Of a stretch of 64,000 nt of DNA, positions 20,657-31,059 are shown in pieces. The position numbers were made by a program, and so were the translations under genes. A model generated the notes under the pieces. It had not been told where the DNA came from and did not search any database. It saw only the letters and a program-made list of their open reading frames with translations. This stretch comes from Forficula auricularia (lineage: Eukaryota; Arthropoda; Insecta; Dermaptera; Forficulidae): contig JALMQS010000225.1 in the NCBI GenBank assembly GCA_024734495.1, positions 5,339,226 to 5,403,225 of the forward strand, in the 5' to 3' direction. Position 1 is the stretch's first letter. Every line of letters starts with the position of its first letter.

Positions 20657-21715
20657 ATGAAAGATTTGCCAAAGAATGCCAAACTGCCAGCCTTTGGATT
20701 CACACCAACACTTCGCAAATGGATAGAAAGCTTTCTGAAAAACCAAAGTATAAAAGTTGTGGTAGATGGAACATCATCTGAATCGTTCTCCACAAACTCT
20801 GGTGTTCCCCAAGGCTCTGTAATCTCCTCCACACTCTTCCTAATTTATATAAACGACCTTATAGATCAAACGGCAAACCCCACTCATTGTTACGCCGACG
20901 ATAGCACTCTACACGGCAAACCCTCACTCCCGAATAATCGAATCAATGTTGCCTCCTCAATTACTCTCGACCTAGACAAACTGAATAAATGGGGCTCTCA
21001 AAATTTAGTTAACTTTAATTCAAACAAGACTCAATGTTGTCTAATTTCTAGGCGCGAAAATAAAGATTTCCCTGATATTCACTTCGATTCGAATACCCTG
21101 AAAATGTGTGACAGCCTATCCATGTTGGGCGTCTCTGTCGCATCTGACCTGTCTTGGAATGAACACATCTCCTCTGTGGCGAAATCTGCAGCAAGGAAGA
21201 TTGGCTTCTTATTCAGGTCCAAGCGATTTTACAAACCCCCACAACTTCTCACCATCTACAAGGCCCAAATCCGCCCCTGTCTCGAATACGGCTCTCATCT
21301 ATGGAGAGGAGCCTCTAAATACTCTCTTGCTACCCTGGATGCAATTCAGAAACGAGCCGTCAGGCTAATTGACGATTCTACCCTAACCGACTCCCTCGAC
21401 TCGCTGGCTCATCGAAGAAATGTCTCTGCCCTTTCCCTTTTCTATAGATACTATCACGGCAGGTGCTCTGATGAGATAAAATCAATAATTCCCCCCAAAG
21501 CATGCTTTGCACGTAGCACGCGTTTTGCCGACTCCCAACACTCTCTCGCGGTCAAATTAGAAAAGTGCCGGACCACTTCATTCGCGAATACATATATCCC
21601 CATGACTTCAAGGAACTGGAACTCTCTCCCAGCCTCTATCTTTCCCAGCACCTATAATCTTCAAACCTTCAAAACCGGAGTGCATAGACACCTACGTCTA
21701 CACCCTCTCACTTAA
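20657..21715 (+). CDS. LINE reverse transcriptase, 3' half, open for 352 codons
   Basis: C-terminal half of the ORF2 protein of a Jockey-group or I-like non-LTR retrotransposon; the enzyme copies element RNA into DNA at a nicked target. Real similarity begins near residue 10 (LPAFGFTPTLRKWIESFL). STNSGVPQGSVIS is conserved RT motif 4 and the CYADD box near residue 93 carries the two catalytic aspartates. Then follow LDKLNKWGSQNLVNFNSNKT, a LGVSVASDLSWNEHI block, PCLEYGSHLWRGAS, and the terminal MTSRNWNSLPASIF...LQTFKTGVHRHL. Missing are the endonuclease and the first RT motifs, so the copy is 5'-truncated and cannot move by itself. The printed start codon is probably flanking DNA. No stop or frameshift: a young insertion. 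A sister fragment lies at 17,232-17,433. Confidence 0.93.
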   Translation: MKDLPKNAKLPAFGFTPTLRKWIESFLKNQSIKVVVDGTSSESFSTNSGVPQGSVISSTLFLIYINDLIDQTANPTHCYADDSTLHGKPSLPNNRINVASSITLDLDKLNKWGSQNLVNFNSNKTQCCLISRRENKDFPDIHFDSNTLKMCDSLSMLGVSVASDLSWNEHISSVAKSAARKIGFLFRSKRFYKPPQLLTIYKAQIRPCLEYGSHLWRGASKYSLATLDAIQKRAVRLIDDSTLTDSLDSLAHRRNVSALSLFYRYYHGRCSDEIKSIIPPKACFARSTRFADSQHSLAVKLEKCRTTSFANTYIPMTSRNWNSLPASIFPSTYNLQTFKTGVHRHLRLHPLT

Positions 21716-21808
21716 TCAACTTTCCCTTCTCTTCGGTAATGCAAGGGTCTTTCGAGATCCATAGGGGCTGCATCTTTAATGGTGCACCCCTTCTTGCATT
21801 CGATTGCA
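21716..21808 (+). other. 3' UTR and poly(A) of the LINE
   Basis: CTTCTCTTCGGTAATGCAAG, TTTCGAGATCCATAGGGGC and GCATTCGATTGC are followed by nine A. The identical end at 17,300-17,433 confirms the boundary. Confidence 0.85.
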
Positions 21809-21822
21809 AAAAAAAAATATTA

Positions 21823-22135
21823 ATTTGCCGATGGTAATAGATTCAAATTTACAAGACATCATAAGTTGGTGTCATCTAATAAATTCGATGGAATTGAATA
21901 TTTTTAATTATATGTCAGAGAGGTTGTTTTTCACCCCTTCGGAAATTGAGTAAACTATTTTACGCGTGTACATATGTCAGAGAGGTTCACATCCTGCAGG
22001 TGAGCCAGGTGGCCCGGATTGCTGTTACTGGCACTCGGGTTCGATTCCCGAGGGGGTGAAAAACAACCCCTCTGACATATAATTAAAAATATTCAATTCC
22101 ATCGAATTTAATAGATGACACCAACTTATGATTTT
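21823..22135 (+). mobile_element. U-family pair: direct fragment U2 then inverted U3
   Basis: 21,823-21,955 repeats the text at 20,266-20,395 (ATTAATTTGCCGATGGTAAT ... GGTTGTTTTTCACCCC) in the same direction. 21,961-22,135 is an opposed full copy with the tRNA-like core GGTGAGCCAGGTGGC and CTCGGGTTCGATTCCCGAG. The two can fold into a hairpin of about 130-bp arms. Confidence 0.8.
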
Positions 22136-23255
22136 TTATAAATCTCTAACTTAAATACATATACAGTATTTAAAAAAAATTATCCTTTTAAGCAATCTTT
22201 ATACTAGTACCTATTACGATTGTTTTTATACTTCTTTAAAAAATGTTTTACTTCTAAAATACAATATATATATATATATGAGTATATGCAAGATTCAAGT
22301 TTAATATAAAGACTACTTAGCTTTGGAAATTGAAATTAATTTATTTTCATTCGCAAACGATATTTTAGCAATTGATTTATTGGAACCAAAAAATATTACG
22401 TCTAGATACCATTGATAGCATTTAATACCTATCAATTAATTATAAAAAACAAACGTAAATATATATATTAATAAAATAATACTATAAGAAAACAAAGTTA
22501 TATTATCAAATAAAGTTAATTATCTTATGATTTCGAGAATTTTATGTGTTCAAAATAATTAAAAATAAAGAAGTTTCAGTTCAAAAAAAAATTAAATGTT
22601 TATCCAAAAGTTTGAAAGTTTATTAAATATTTCATTATGACTCGTTTTTTAAAAATAAATATATTTATTTAATTATTCAAAATTGAGAAGATAATTTTAT
22701 TAAGTGTGCATCTAAAACTATTTAGTTGAAAACTTATTATTAGTGAAACTTTTTAAAAGACTCGCTATGCTTTTCGAAAATTTTAGTGATTTAGCAATTT
22801 TTCGTTTTAAATTAGAAAGTTGAAAGTTGGTTTGGAGTTGTATTTTATTAATAAAGCACTGTTTGCCGAATTTCAGCCCATTAGCTATAAAACGTTCAAT
22901 ATCTCTATCTTGTTCATCTGTGAGCAGGAAGTTCTGAAGCCAGACATCTAATCAATCCTTTACCTTAGAAATACAAAATTTCGGTTCCAAACTGGTCATT
23001 TTGAGAATTTTTTAAAGTCTTAAAGCTAGAGAGCCCAAAATCTAAACAGTCCTTCGTTTTAGAAATACAAATAGTTCGGTTTTGGAATGGAAATTTTGCG
23101 ACCGTTCTTGGATGAATTATTGTGTTTATCGGAATCCAGAAAGAATGAGAGAAAATAATAATGTTTGCAAATGATTTTTCTTCAATTTTCAGACATTTCT
23201 AAATACAAATATCCAAAAAAGATCGAATTTTTGCCAAGGCTAAATAATGTAAAAA
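22136..23255. other. AT-rich intergenic DNA
   Basis: A (TA)n run at 22,266. At 22,860-23,110 two weakly similar units (TTAGAAATACAAAATTTCGG, TTAGAAATACAAATAGTTCGG) are about 110 bp apart. No gene. Confidence 0.5.
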
Positions 23256-24015
23256 TAAGCTGACGTGTTCTGATGTGGCCATCCACTTGACTTTACCATA
23301 CAACCTAGCCCCTCACTTACATTAATATTTATTAAAATTATTTATAATCATGTAGGGGAGGGGGGTTATTTTTGCATTTTTGGTAAATGGCCAAGATTTT
23401 CATTTTTTGACCCCCCCCCCATTTTGGGCGCTTAGTTTTTGCATTTTTAGACTTCTGGGGACCCACTGATTATGTATACAAAATTTGGGAGTTTGGTAAA
23501 TGGCCAAGATTTTTATTTTTTGACCCCCCCCCAATTTTGGGCGGTTAGATTTTGCATTATTAAACTTCTGGGGGTCCACTGATTATGTATACAAAATTTG
23601 GTTGAGTTTGCTCAAACGACCTAGATTTTTAATTTTTAACCCCCCTCGACCCCCTTAATTTTGGGTCGATATGCACCAAAATCTAATCAGCTCTTAATCT
23701 CAATGGACCAAAACTACGTATGAAATTTGGTTTCGATATTCACACTAGTTTTTGAGCTAGCTCGTCCACAAATTTGGTAACGCACAGACTAACTAACAGA
23801 CATTTTGACAAAACAATTATTATCTCAAAAAATATAATTTTTTCGATGTTCACTTATTAGAGCTTTTTTGTAGAGGAAAATGCCATGGTTTAGCTCAATT
23901 TTTTTAATCAAAATAGTTTCAGTCGTTTTTCTGATATTTCGAAAAAAATAAGGAAAAAACCACTTTTTTCATGCACGATTACAATACTTGACCATACCCT
24001 GTATGGTAAAGTAAA
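23256..24015 (-). mobile_element. Repeat E, copy 1 (about 760 bp)
   Basis: Outer ends are AAGCTGACGTGTTCTGATG and GTATTG...TACAGGGTATGG. Inside are three units of about 115 bp (GGTAAATGGCCAAGATTTT, C-run, TTTTGGGCG, TTCTGGGG, CACTGATTATGTATAC), then GATATGCACCAAAATC and a tail with GAGCTAGCTCGTCCAC. It is the reverse of 24,700-25,862. No long frame. Its terminal TTTTTACTTTA...AAGTATTGTAATC is shared with family C. Confidence 0.85.
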
Positions 24016-24084
24016 AAGAAAAGGAAGAAAACGAAATACTGTCGAGAGTACCGAATTTCTTAGTATTTAGAAGTAGTTCAAATT

Positions 24085-24420
24085 ATTATTATTATTATAT
24101 CCAAACGCCTCCCACTCGATCGCGAACCCAAAGTTCGAAAATAATTTTCTTCTTCACTCCAGTACGAAACCGCAATTAGTCAAGCCAACTACAGAGCTGC
24201 GAAAAATGAACGAAGAAGAGATTAAAACATTAAATAAAAATGAAATTCCAAATTCAAATAGACATTAGGTATCAGCTTGGGTTCGGGGATCAGTGGCCGA
24301 GAGGATAAGAGCTAAGGCTCTTATAAAGGCATCGCAGCGCACATGCGAAGATCCCGGGTTCGAATTCCAGCTGATCCTTTTCTCTATAATATAAAAATCT
24401 TTTCTTCTTTCCCTAATTTA
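24085..24420 (+). mobile_element. SINE S1, most complete copy
   Basis: CCAAACGCCTCCCACTCGATC, AGTCAAGCCAACTACAGAGC and GAAGAAGAGATTAAAA precede a tRNA-like unit at 24,287-24,377. The tail TCTATAATATAAAAATC, TTTTCTTCTTTCCC follows. Other copies: 8,476-8,842, 9,592-9,740, 50,632-50,712. Confidence 0.88.
24287..24377 (+). other. tRNA-like (Ser/Leu type) unit in SINE S1
   Basis: The 91-nt unit begins GGATCAG and ends CTGATCC, a perfect 7-bp acceptor stem. GTGGCCGAGAGG fits box A, and GGGTTCGAATTCC fits box B. The length and extra arm suit a class II tRNA. The T stem has one mismatch. It lies inside a multi-copy SINE, so I do not call a tRNA gene. Confidence 0.7.
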
Positions 24421-24439
24421 ATTATTATTATTATTATTA

Positions 24440-24699
24440 TTATTTCTCAAAACTCACCCCATGATGATGTGTAGATAGATTCGCGAACTAATTGTCTCAT
24501 ATCTGATGCTGAGGATCTCCGTATTCACTATTTTTGACTTAGATAGAAGCTGAAATAAAAGAAAATGTATATATATATAATTTTATATTATTAAGTTCTT
24601 TACAATATGGGTTATTAAATTTTAATCGTAAGTAGTAATGTTTTACAAAAAATCGTGAAAATCGAAATATTAATATTGAGATAACATATGTTTTTACTT
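24440..24699 (-). other. Segment G, downstream part (copy 1), exon-like
   Basis: Matches 39,930-40,160 (TCTCCGTATTCACTATTTTTGACTT in parts, AAGCTGAAAATAAAGG). On the minus strand an acceptor-like TTATTTCAG precedes CTTCTATCTAAGTC, and a donor-like GGGTGAGT follows CATCATCATG. The paralogue has CAG before CTTCCGTCCAAGTC and GGGGTTAG after. No open frame is conserved. Continues after the E insertion at 25,863. Confidence 0.4.
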
Positions 24700-25862
24700 T
24701 ATGGTCAAGTATTGTAATCGTGCATGAAAAAAGTGGTTTTTTCCTTCTTTTTTCGAAATATCTCAAAAACTGCTGAAACTATTTTGATTAGAAAAATTGA
24801 GCGAAACCATGGCATTTCACTCTACAAAAAAAGCTTTAATAAGTGAACATAGGAAAAATTATATTTTTCGAGATAATAATTGTTTTGTCAAAATGTCTGT
24901 TAGTCTGTCCGTCCGTCCAGTTGTTTGGTTGTCCGGTTGTCCGGTTGTCTGGTTGTCCGTTACTCTGTGCGTTATCAAATTTTTGTGGACGAGCTAGCTC
25001 AAAAACTAGTTTCACACGTAGTTTTGGTCCATTGATTTTTCGTTTATTGGGCCATGCAGGGGGAGGCCTCCACTAACAAGAAATATTTACATAGTCGGGT
25101 GAATTTAATTACAGGAGTATTTACATAATTATAGGAACATTTACATAATATATTTACAAAAAAAAAATTTCTTTTTTTCCTTTTATATATAATTTCTAGC
25201 GCGTGCCGATTTCCCTATAAGTTCTCCTATTGAAGCTGTAAAAATTTATTAAAGAACCTCTCATCGCCCTAAAGCTCATATCGCATAAAGTTCTCTGGGA
25301 AATTCACAGGGCGACAAGGGGAGGCACCGCTTTATGCCACCACACTCCCTTCCACGAGAGTGATTAGATTTTGGTGCATATCGACCCAAAATTAAGGTGG
25401 GTGGAGGGGGGGGGGGTTAAAAATTAAAAATCTAGGCCATTTGAGCAAACTCAACCAAATTTTGTATACATAATCAGTGGGACCCCAGAAGTCTAAAATT
25501 GCAAAAACTAACCGCCCAAAATGGGGAGGGGGTCAAAAATCGAAAATCTTGGCCATTTACCAAACTCAACCAAATTTTGTATACATAATCATTGAAACCC
25601 CACAAGTCTAAAATTGCAAAAACTAACTGCTCAAAATGTGTGGGGGGGGGAGTGTAGGGTCAACAAATGAAAATCTAGACTCTTCTACCAAACTCAACCA
25701 AATTTTGTATACATAATCAGTGGGCACCCAGGAGTCTAAAATGCAAAAACTAACCCCCTCTCCTACATGATTATAAATAATTTTATTAAATATAAGTGAG
25801 GGGGCCAGGTTGTATGGTAAAGTCAAGTGGATGGCCACATCAGAACACGTCAGCTTATTTAA
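24700..25862 (+). mobile_element. Repeat E, copy 2, with an internal insertion
   Basis: Opposed to copy 1: AAGTATTGTAATCGTGCATG ... ACACGTCAGCTTATTT. It interrupts segment G, whose uninterrupted relative lies at 39,905-40,500. A 320-bp foreign piece sits at 25,045-25,363. The run of GTCCGTCCGTCCAG and GTTGTCCGGTTGTCC near 24,908-24,958 is a short tandem expansion. Confidence 0.85.
25045..25363 (-). mobile_element. Insertion in repeat E, probable LINE 3' end
   Basis: Absent from E copy 1. On the minus strand the last part reads GAGGCCTCCCCCTGCATGG then CCCAATAAACGA, preceded by an AT-rich stretch with repeated ATTTACATA (plus). This looks like the 3' UTR of a retroposed element with a polyadenylation-type end. 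No RT motif can be recognised. Confidence 0.4.
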
Positions 25863-26245
25863 AACTGTGATAAAAATATATTATATAAATAAGAGATGGG
25901 TAGAATAAGGAAATTTAAAAATTAGAATTGAAAAAATCCTACCTGGAATAGGCGTGGATGCGAGCGCTAGCACTGGAGACTCCTCAATGGCAATCGTTCT
26001 TTTCCAAGAGCCAGGTTTTTGGCTTGCCTGCCGGGGCTCACTTTTTTATTCGCACGGGCTCAATGCTAGGTGGGTTGGTAGAGTGGACTGGACTCTGAAC
26101 CCTGTAAAAATTAGTGCTTATTGTACAAATTCCTAATGGTTAAAAGGGAAATCCTAGAACTATCAAATGATAAGTTTTATTCCATTTCGATCAAACAAGT
26201 CAGAGCTTGTTTAAACCTCTCTTGATAAAACTAATCATGACTAAT
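25863..26245 (-). other. Segment G, upstream part (copy 1), exon-like GC island
   Basis: Matches 40,150-40,480: AGAGATGGGTAGAATAAGG, CACTGGAGACTCCTCAA, CGCACGGGCTCAATG, GGTTAAAAGGGAAATC, GATCAAACAAGTCAGAGCTTG (in parts). On the minus strand TTTTTACAG precedes it at 26,101 and CCAG/GTAGG ends it at 25,943. All three frames contain stops. See findings. Confidence 0.4.
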
Positions 26246-27518
26246 AAATTATAAACAGTAACTAAAATAATTTTAATATTTATTTATATGAGATTGCTCT
26301 CTTCCCATATTTGAATAAAGCTTTGTAAATTATAAACTAGTAAATACAATTTTAATCTTAAAATAAAACCTAACCTGGAAAAAAATCACGAGATTATCTT
26401 CTACTGAATCGGAGCATGGATGCTTTTTATTACATGTCAGAAGGGCTGAATTCACCCCATTGAGAATGTAATAGAAATTATTCATAACACATCAGATCCG
26501 TAAAAGGTCGAATCTATTTCAGAGTATTTATCTTTTATATAAAAACTATTTTAGAAATCAAAAATCAAAACCAATTGCTATTACTCCTAATGTAGTAGTA
26601 ATTAATTATAAAAAATACATCTATTGATTTATTCTAATTGTATGAAAAATAATTTTACTTAAATAAATTTTTTTCAAGCTGGATTTATATTTATAAGGCA
26701 TTTAGAATCAATTAACTTATAATATAATATAGGTAAGTATACCTACATTTTAGTTCAGAGACGCTATTTTATATAGGTAATGTGAAATAGAAAAAAATTC
26801 AAACAATCTCAAAATACTCAACATAACAGAAAATATTATGTGAATATATTCATATTAAATGATGATCTAAAAAAATGGGTAAAAATCTCACCTTTAAAGT
26901 GGGTTTGGCGATCAGCTAAGTCCAAAGCGTGCGACCTCCTCCTGACTGGGGTCTCTTGACCCTCAAGAACCGCTTCTGCTTGTTTTCAGACCAGAGTTGC
27001 TCTTAATTGGCGTCAGAGGACACGCGATCTAAGAAAATTAAATGGTGATTAAAATATATTTAATTTTTTATCTTTGAATAAAGTAAAGAGTTTCATTTAT
27101 ATTCATCCTCATTTAGATATATTCTTAAAAGATTCAAAATTAAAATTCGTAGTAAATTAGGTAGAAATCACTGTTGTGTTGTGGAAATTGAAAAAAAAAT
27201 CGAAGTATAATATTTAGGGCAGGAATCGGGGAGTTTATTTGGGGTATTTCTTCAAAATATATTTGTAGACAACAGTGGTTTTTAAACTTAATACAAATAT
27301 CTTCGCTCCTATCTTACATAAAAAATTCTTGCACATTTCTTTATTTTTATAATTGCTTAAACTTAATAAATAATAGGTTAGAAAATTTTCTTTGGAGATG
27401 GACATATTTTTAGTTCAGGATTGGACGGAAGGCAGTCCAGAAATAAATAAGACTACCACCTACTTCCAATAAATACTCTTCTATTAGAAATTTTATAAAA
27501 ATCATATTTCTGGAATAA
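26246..27518. other. Intergenic; GC-richer island at 26,890-27,029
   Basis: The island lies between TTTTCTTAG and AAAGGTGAG on the minus strand, like a 137-base exon, but all three frames have stops. A U-family scrap is at 26,395-26,470 (TACATGTCAGAAGGG, CACCCCATTGAGAATG). Otherwise AT-rich DNA. Confidence 0.35.
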
Positions 27519-28110
27519 TTTTTACTTTATCCAATGCGAAGCATGGGGAAAGTATTGTAATCAGTCTCGCGCCAAGCGCGACTTCAAAGAGTCCTCAGGT
27601 AAAGACTACGGAACCCAGGGACTCAATTAAAGTCACAAATTGTAGTATTCAATTAGGTTGAATTTTAGCACCTGGCGGTTTTGCCAAAAATTACATGGGG
27701 TCTCGTCGAGAGGCCAAAAAGTGCGATTTTTTCATTTAGTGCGTGCAGATGTATGGATGGATGGATGTTATCGTTTTTTTGGCACACGATTTTTTCCAGA
27801 CCATTGCACCGATTGAAATGAAATTGAAAACCTACCATTAGTTTAACAAAATGAAGCGCTGATTAGTTTTTAGTACATATCGGCCGACAAACATTAGTAC
27901 TTTATTTCAGTACTTTTTTAGTTTTTTCTAAATATCTTGAAAAGGACAACCAATTTTGATGAAATTTAATATCCTAATTAAGTACCTTGGGGACCACAAA
28001 AAAGGTTAAATAAAGTTTTTAGTAAAATTACATTTTAAAGTACTTTACTCTAAAGTAATATAGTACATTTTTAAAAAAAATTTATTTTAAATTCTTTAAA
28101 AAGTATTCAT
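27519..28110 (+). mobile_element. Repeat C, copy 1
   Basis: Begins ACTTTATCCAATGCGAAGC, ATGGGGAAAGTATTGTAATC, then AGTCCTCAGGTAAAGACTACG, TTGCCAAAAATTACATGG, CGAGAGGCCAAAAAGTGCG, AAATGAAGCGCTGATTAG and CAGTACTTTTTTAGTTTTTTC. Copies: 60,770-61,345 (plus), 58,075-58,600, 59,145-59,305 and 45,478-45,572 (minus). No coding capacity. It directly abuts foldback F in three cases. Confidence 0.88.
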
Positions 28111-28235
28111 TTGATCGTTTTAATATAGCTCATTTAACCTTCCTTAAGTAAGAATGGATCTCTGTGAAATGCTAAAAATTTGGGAGGAAATTTTATAAGT
28201 AACCATAGCAAATGCGTTGTTTTCTTATCCGATAT

Positions 28236-29397
28236 CTTTGCTGAAGACATAAAGGAATCGAGTTAAAATCAAAAATAGCGATTGATTCTCAAATATTACT
28301 TGAGGAATAACAATTCTATATTGGATTTTTGACGTTTCAGTTTTTATTGGTAACCATTGATGAAGACAGATGAATCGACTTAAAAATCAAAAATAGCGAT
28401 TGATTCTCATCTAGTACTTGAGGAATAACAATTCTAAATAGATTTTTGACGCTTCGATTATTATTGGTAACCATTGTTGAAGACATGGAGGAATCGACTT
28501 AAAATCAAAAATAGCAATCGATTCTCATCTATTACTTGAGGAATAACAATTCTACAATAGATTTTTGACGCTTCGATTATTATTGGTAACCATTGTTGAA
28601 GACATGGAGGAATCGGCTTAAAATCAAAAATAGCAATCGATTCTTATCTAATACTAGAGGAATAACATTTCATTTTTGATGTTTTGACTATTAATGACAA
28701 CCTCTAATGAAAACGTGGAAGAATCGACTTAAAATCAAAAAAACTAAATTCTTTTTGATAAACAACTCAAGCTTGAGTTGTTTGCCATAAAATAATTTAG
28801 TCTTTTTGATTTTAAGTCGATTCTTCCACGTTTTCAGTAGAGATTGCCATTAATAGTCAAAACATCAAAAATGGAATGCAATAAGGTTATTCCTCTAGTA
28901 TTAGATAAGAATCGATACTTATTTTGGATTTTAAGTCGATTCCTCCATGTCTACAGCAATGGTTACCAATATTAATGAAACGTCAAAAATCTAATGTAAA
29001 ATTGTTATTTCTCAAGTATTAGATAAGAATCGATCGCTATTTTTGATTTTAAGTCAATTCCTCCATTTCTTCACCAATGGTTACCAATAATAACCGAAAC
29101 GTCAAAAATCCAATATAGAATTGTTATTCCTCAAGTACTAGATGAGAATCAATCGCTATTTTTTATTTTAAGTTGATTCCTCCATGTCTTATGGTTACCA
29201 ATAATAACCGAAATGTCAAAAATCGAATGTAGAATGGTTATTCCTCAACTGTTAAATAAGAATCGATCATTATTTTTGAATTAATGTCAACATGAACTGC
29301 AGATTTCAATTGATATCTGATTGATAATAAAGGAATAAACATATTAATATTTCAAATGAATTTGGATAAAGTTTAGCAACGATCCGTTGCAGCTTAT
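28236..29397. mobile_element. Foldback element F, full palindrome, arms over 530 bp
   Basis: The two arms meet at CAACTCAAGCTTGAGTTG (28,763-28,780). Each is built of units of about 118 bp: GAAGACATGGAGGAATCG, ACTTAAAATCAAAAATAGC, ATTGATTCTCATCTA, ACTTGAGGAATAACAATTC, TTTTTGACG, TTATTATTGGTAACCAT. The right arm ends in GGATAAAGTTTAGCAACG, ATCCGTTGCAG, a terminal small hairpin. The left end is shortened, abutting repeat C. No protein frame. Confidence 0.92.
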
Positions 29398-29754
29398 TTA
29401 CTTATAAAAATAATATGTATTTAGGATTTTGTTATTAAAAAAAAACGATTTTAAGTTTTTTTTTATTATTTGTTTTTTGATTTTTTATTTTCAGAATTTT
29501 TCAAGATCCACATGTTTATTGTTCTCTATAAGTATATATTAATCAAAACATCATATTTATATGTGTATGAGAGGTGGCAGCACTGTTATATAATCACATG
29601 GATTAATTTAGTCAAGCTAAATTTTTTTGTTAATAATATTATTAAATTATCATTAATGCTGAGTATTTTGGTTGCTATTCACATTAAATTGAGCCAGGCC
29701 TCCGTCTCTCTCGAGTCTAGATCAAAATTGCATTTTAGTTCCTTGTAAGCATTT
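29398..29754. other. AT-rich intergenic DNA
   Basis: A 92-codon frame (29,470-29,748) is AT-driven; no family recognised. Confidence 0.5.
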
Positions 29755-30030
29755 GTGCCTCGGTAAGCCACTAATTCCCTAATCCCGGATCCCCAAAATC
29801 TGATTTAGCCAGATCCTGCGAGCATCTTAGATTATTCAAGCTGTCCTGGCGGTGATGCATAATGACTTATACTCCATAACCCGGATTAGGATCAATCAAT
29901 AATGTCGAAGGCGATCAGATTATTTACAATATAATAAATATTATCTTCGATGTCAAGGTGGGGAATTAATTAATCACAAAGACAAGGAGAATTCAGAATA
30001 AGCAATGTTTTGAAGTAGCGTATCAAATAC
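29755..30030. promoter_or_regulatory. Repeat-poor block with TAATCC/GGATTA sites
   Basis: Single-copy in the window, with CTAATCCCGGATCC (29,778), GGATTAGGATCAATCAAT (29,883) and TTAATTAATCAC (29,965). TAATCC is the core bound by K50 homeodomains such as Otd/Bicoid. Clustering may be chance. Function is inferred only. Confidence 0.25.
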
Positions 30031-30084
30031 TTTAATTAAAACATCTAGCCATGTTTAGTGCACCCTGCACGACGTTATATTATA

Positions 30085-30487
30085 TTGATATAGAATCGGT
30101 TTCTCGAAAACAGCTCTAACGATTTGTATGAAAATCATAGATTAGGGAGGGGGGTCGACAAATCCATCTGTCATCTCATCTTCGTGGGTGTGCCAATATA
30201 TATTTATATTTAATTTTGTTAATTTCGTTTCATTAATTAATGGGGTTTTAATTTTAAAACCCACTAATAGTTTATTACAAATATTATTATATATTAAAAT
30301 AAAGAAAGTTAATTAATTAGAGGTATTTTCTAATGAAGAAGGAGTAGTAGAACTTGATGCTGAATTGATGCAAAGGCAACCCAAGGATAATGAAAACCAG
30401 AACATTCGAATAAAAGAATTTATTAGAAGACCATTTTCATCCTCTAGAAAAATACAACGATTCGGAGGATCGTCCCTCCTTCAGGGT
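30085..30487 (+). repeat. H-family repeat, part upstream of piggyBac
   Basis: GAATCGGTTTCTCGAAAACAG, CTCTAACGATTT, GAAAATCATAGATTAGGGAGG and ACGATTCGGAGGATCGTCCC match 12,435-13,190. The element seems to continue beyond piggyBac to the degraded hairpin end at 32,925-32,955, so piggyBac inserted into H. Confidence 0.6.
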
Positions 30488-31059
30488 TTAAACCTTATTA
30501 GACTGACAAACAAAACACCTTATTTAGACTGGCGGGGTACAAATCTACCCCAGCATTTTGGATGTATATTTTAAATATAATTTACTGATTTAGCAAATTT
30601 GATTTAACCACTTAAGTTATTCACTAATTACTTACTTTTCTATGGATGCACACATGGTTTGAAAATAATTATTTATCTATTAAAAGAACATTTGTGTACA
30701 AAAAATTACATGTGCCTGTGGATGTAGTTGAATTTCTGTATTTTTTGGAGTAAAATCATAAAGTTTTTTTGTTACTGTAATTGAGTTTAGTTTATTTTGT
30801 ATGAATAAGTAGTTTTTATTTATATTATTCTGCTTATAATGAGTGATTCTGCAGTCAGCACACATGTTTCAACTTCAAGACCTCAAAGATTAAGGCAAAA
30901 AATATTTTATTTATCATTTAATTTTATATTGTCAATATAATTTATTAAAACAGGTTTTGTTGTATTAATTATATATAGTGAAATAGAAAAAAATAATAAT
31001 AATTTTTTCACTTACGGGTTAACACTTGAGGAAATACTTGCTATTTTACAAGAACATTG

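Noticed and set aside
22000..22075. Functional tRNA gene in U3
   Set aside because: The T arm is perfect, but the acceptor stem and anticodon arm cannot be formed; repeated elsewhere.
24287..24377. Functional tRNA gene
   Set aside because: Multi-copy, embedded in a SINE, with a T-stem mismatch and no clear anticodon arm.
24797..25076. Frame with repeated W-L-S-G-C-P-V-V
   Set aside because: It translates a GTTGTCCG short tandem repeat in E copy 2.
26890..27029. 137-base coding exon with TTCTTAG and GGTGAG borders
   Set aside because: All three frames contain stops, so at most a non-coding exon.
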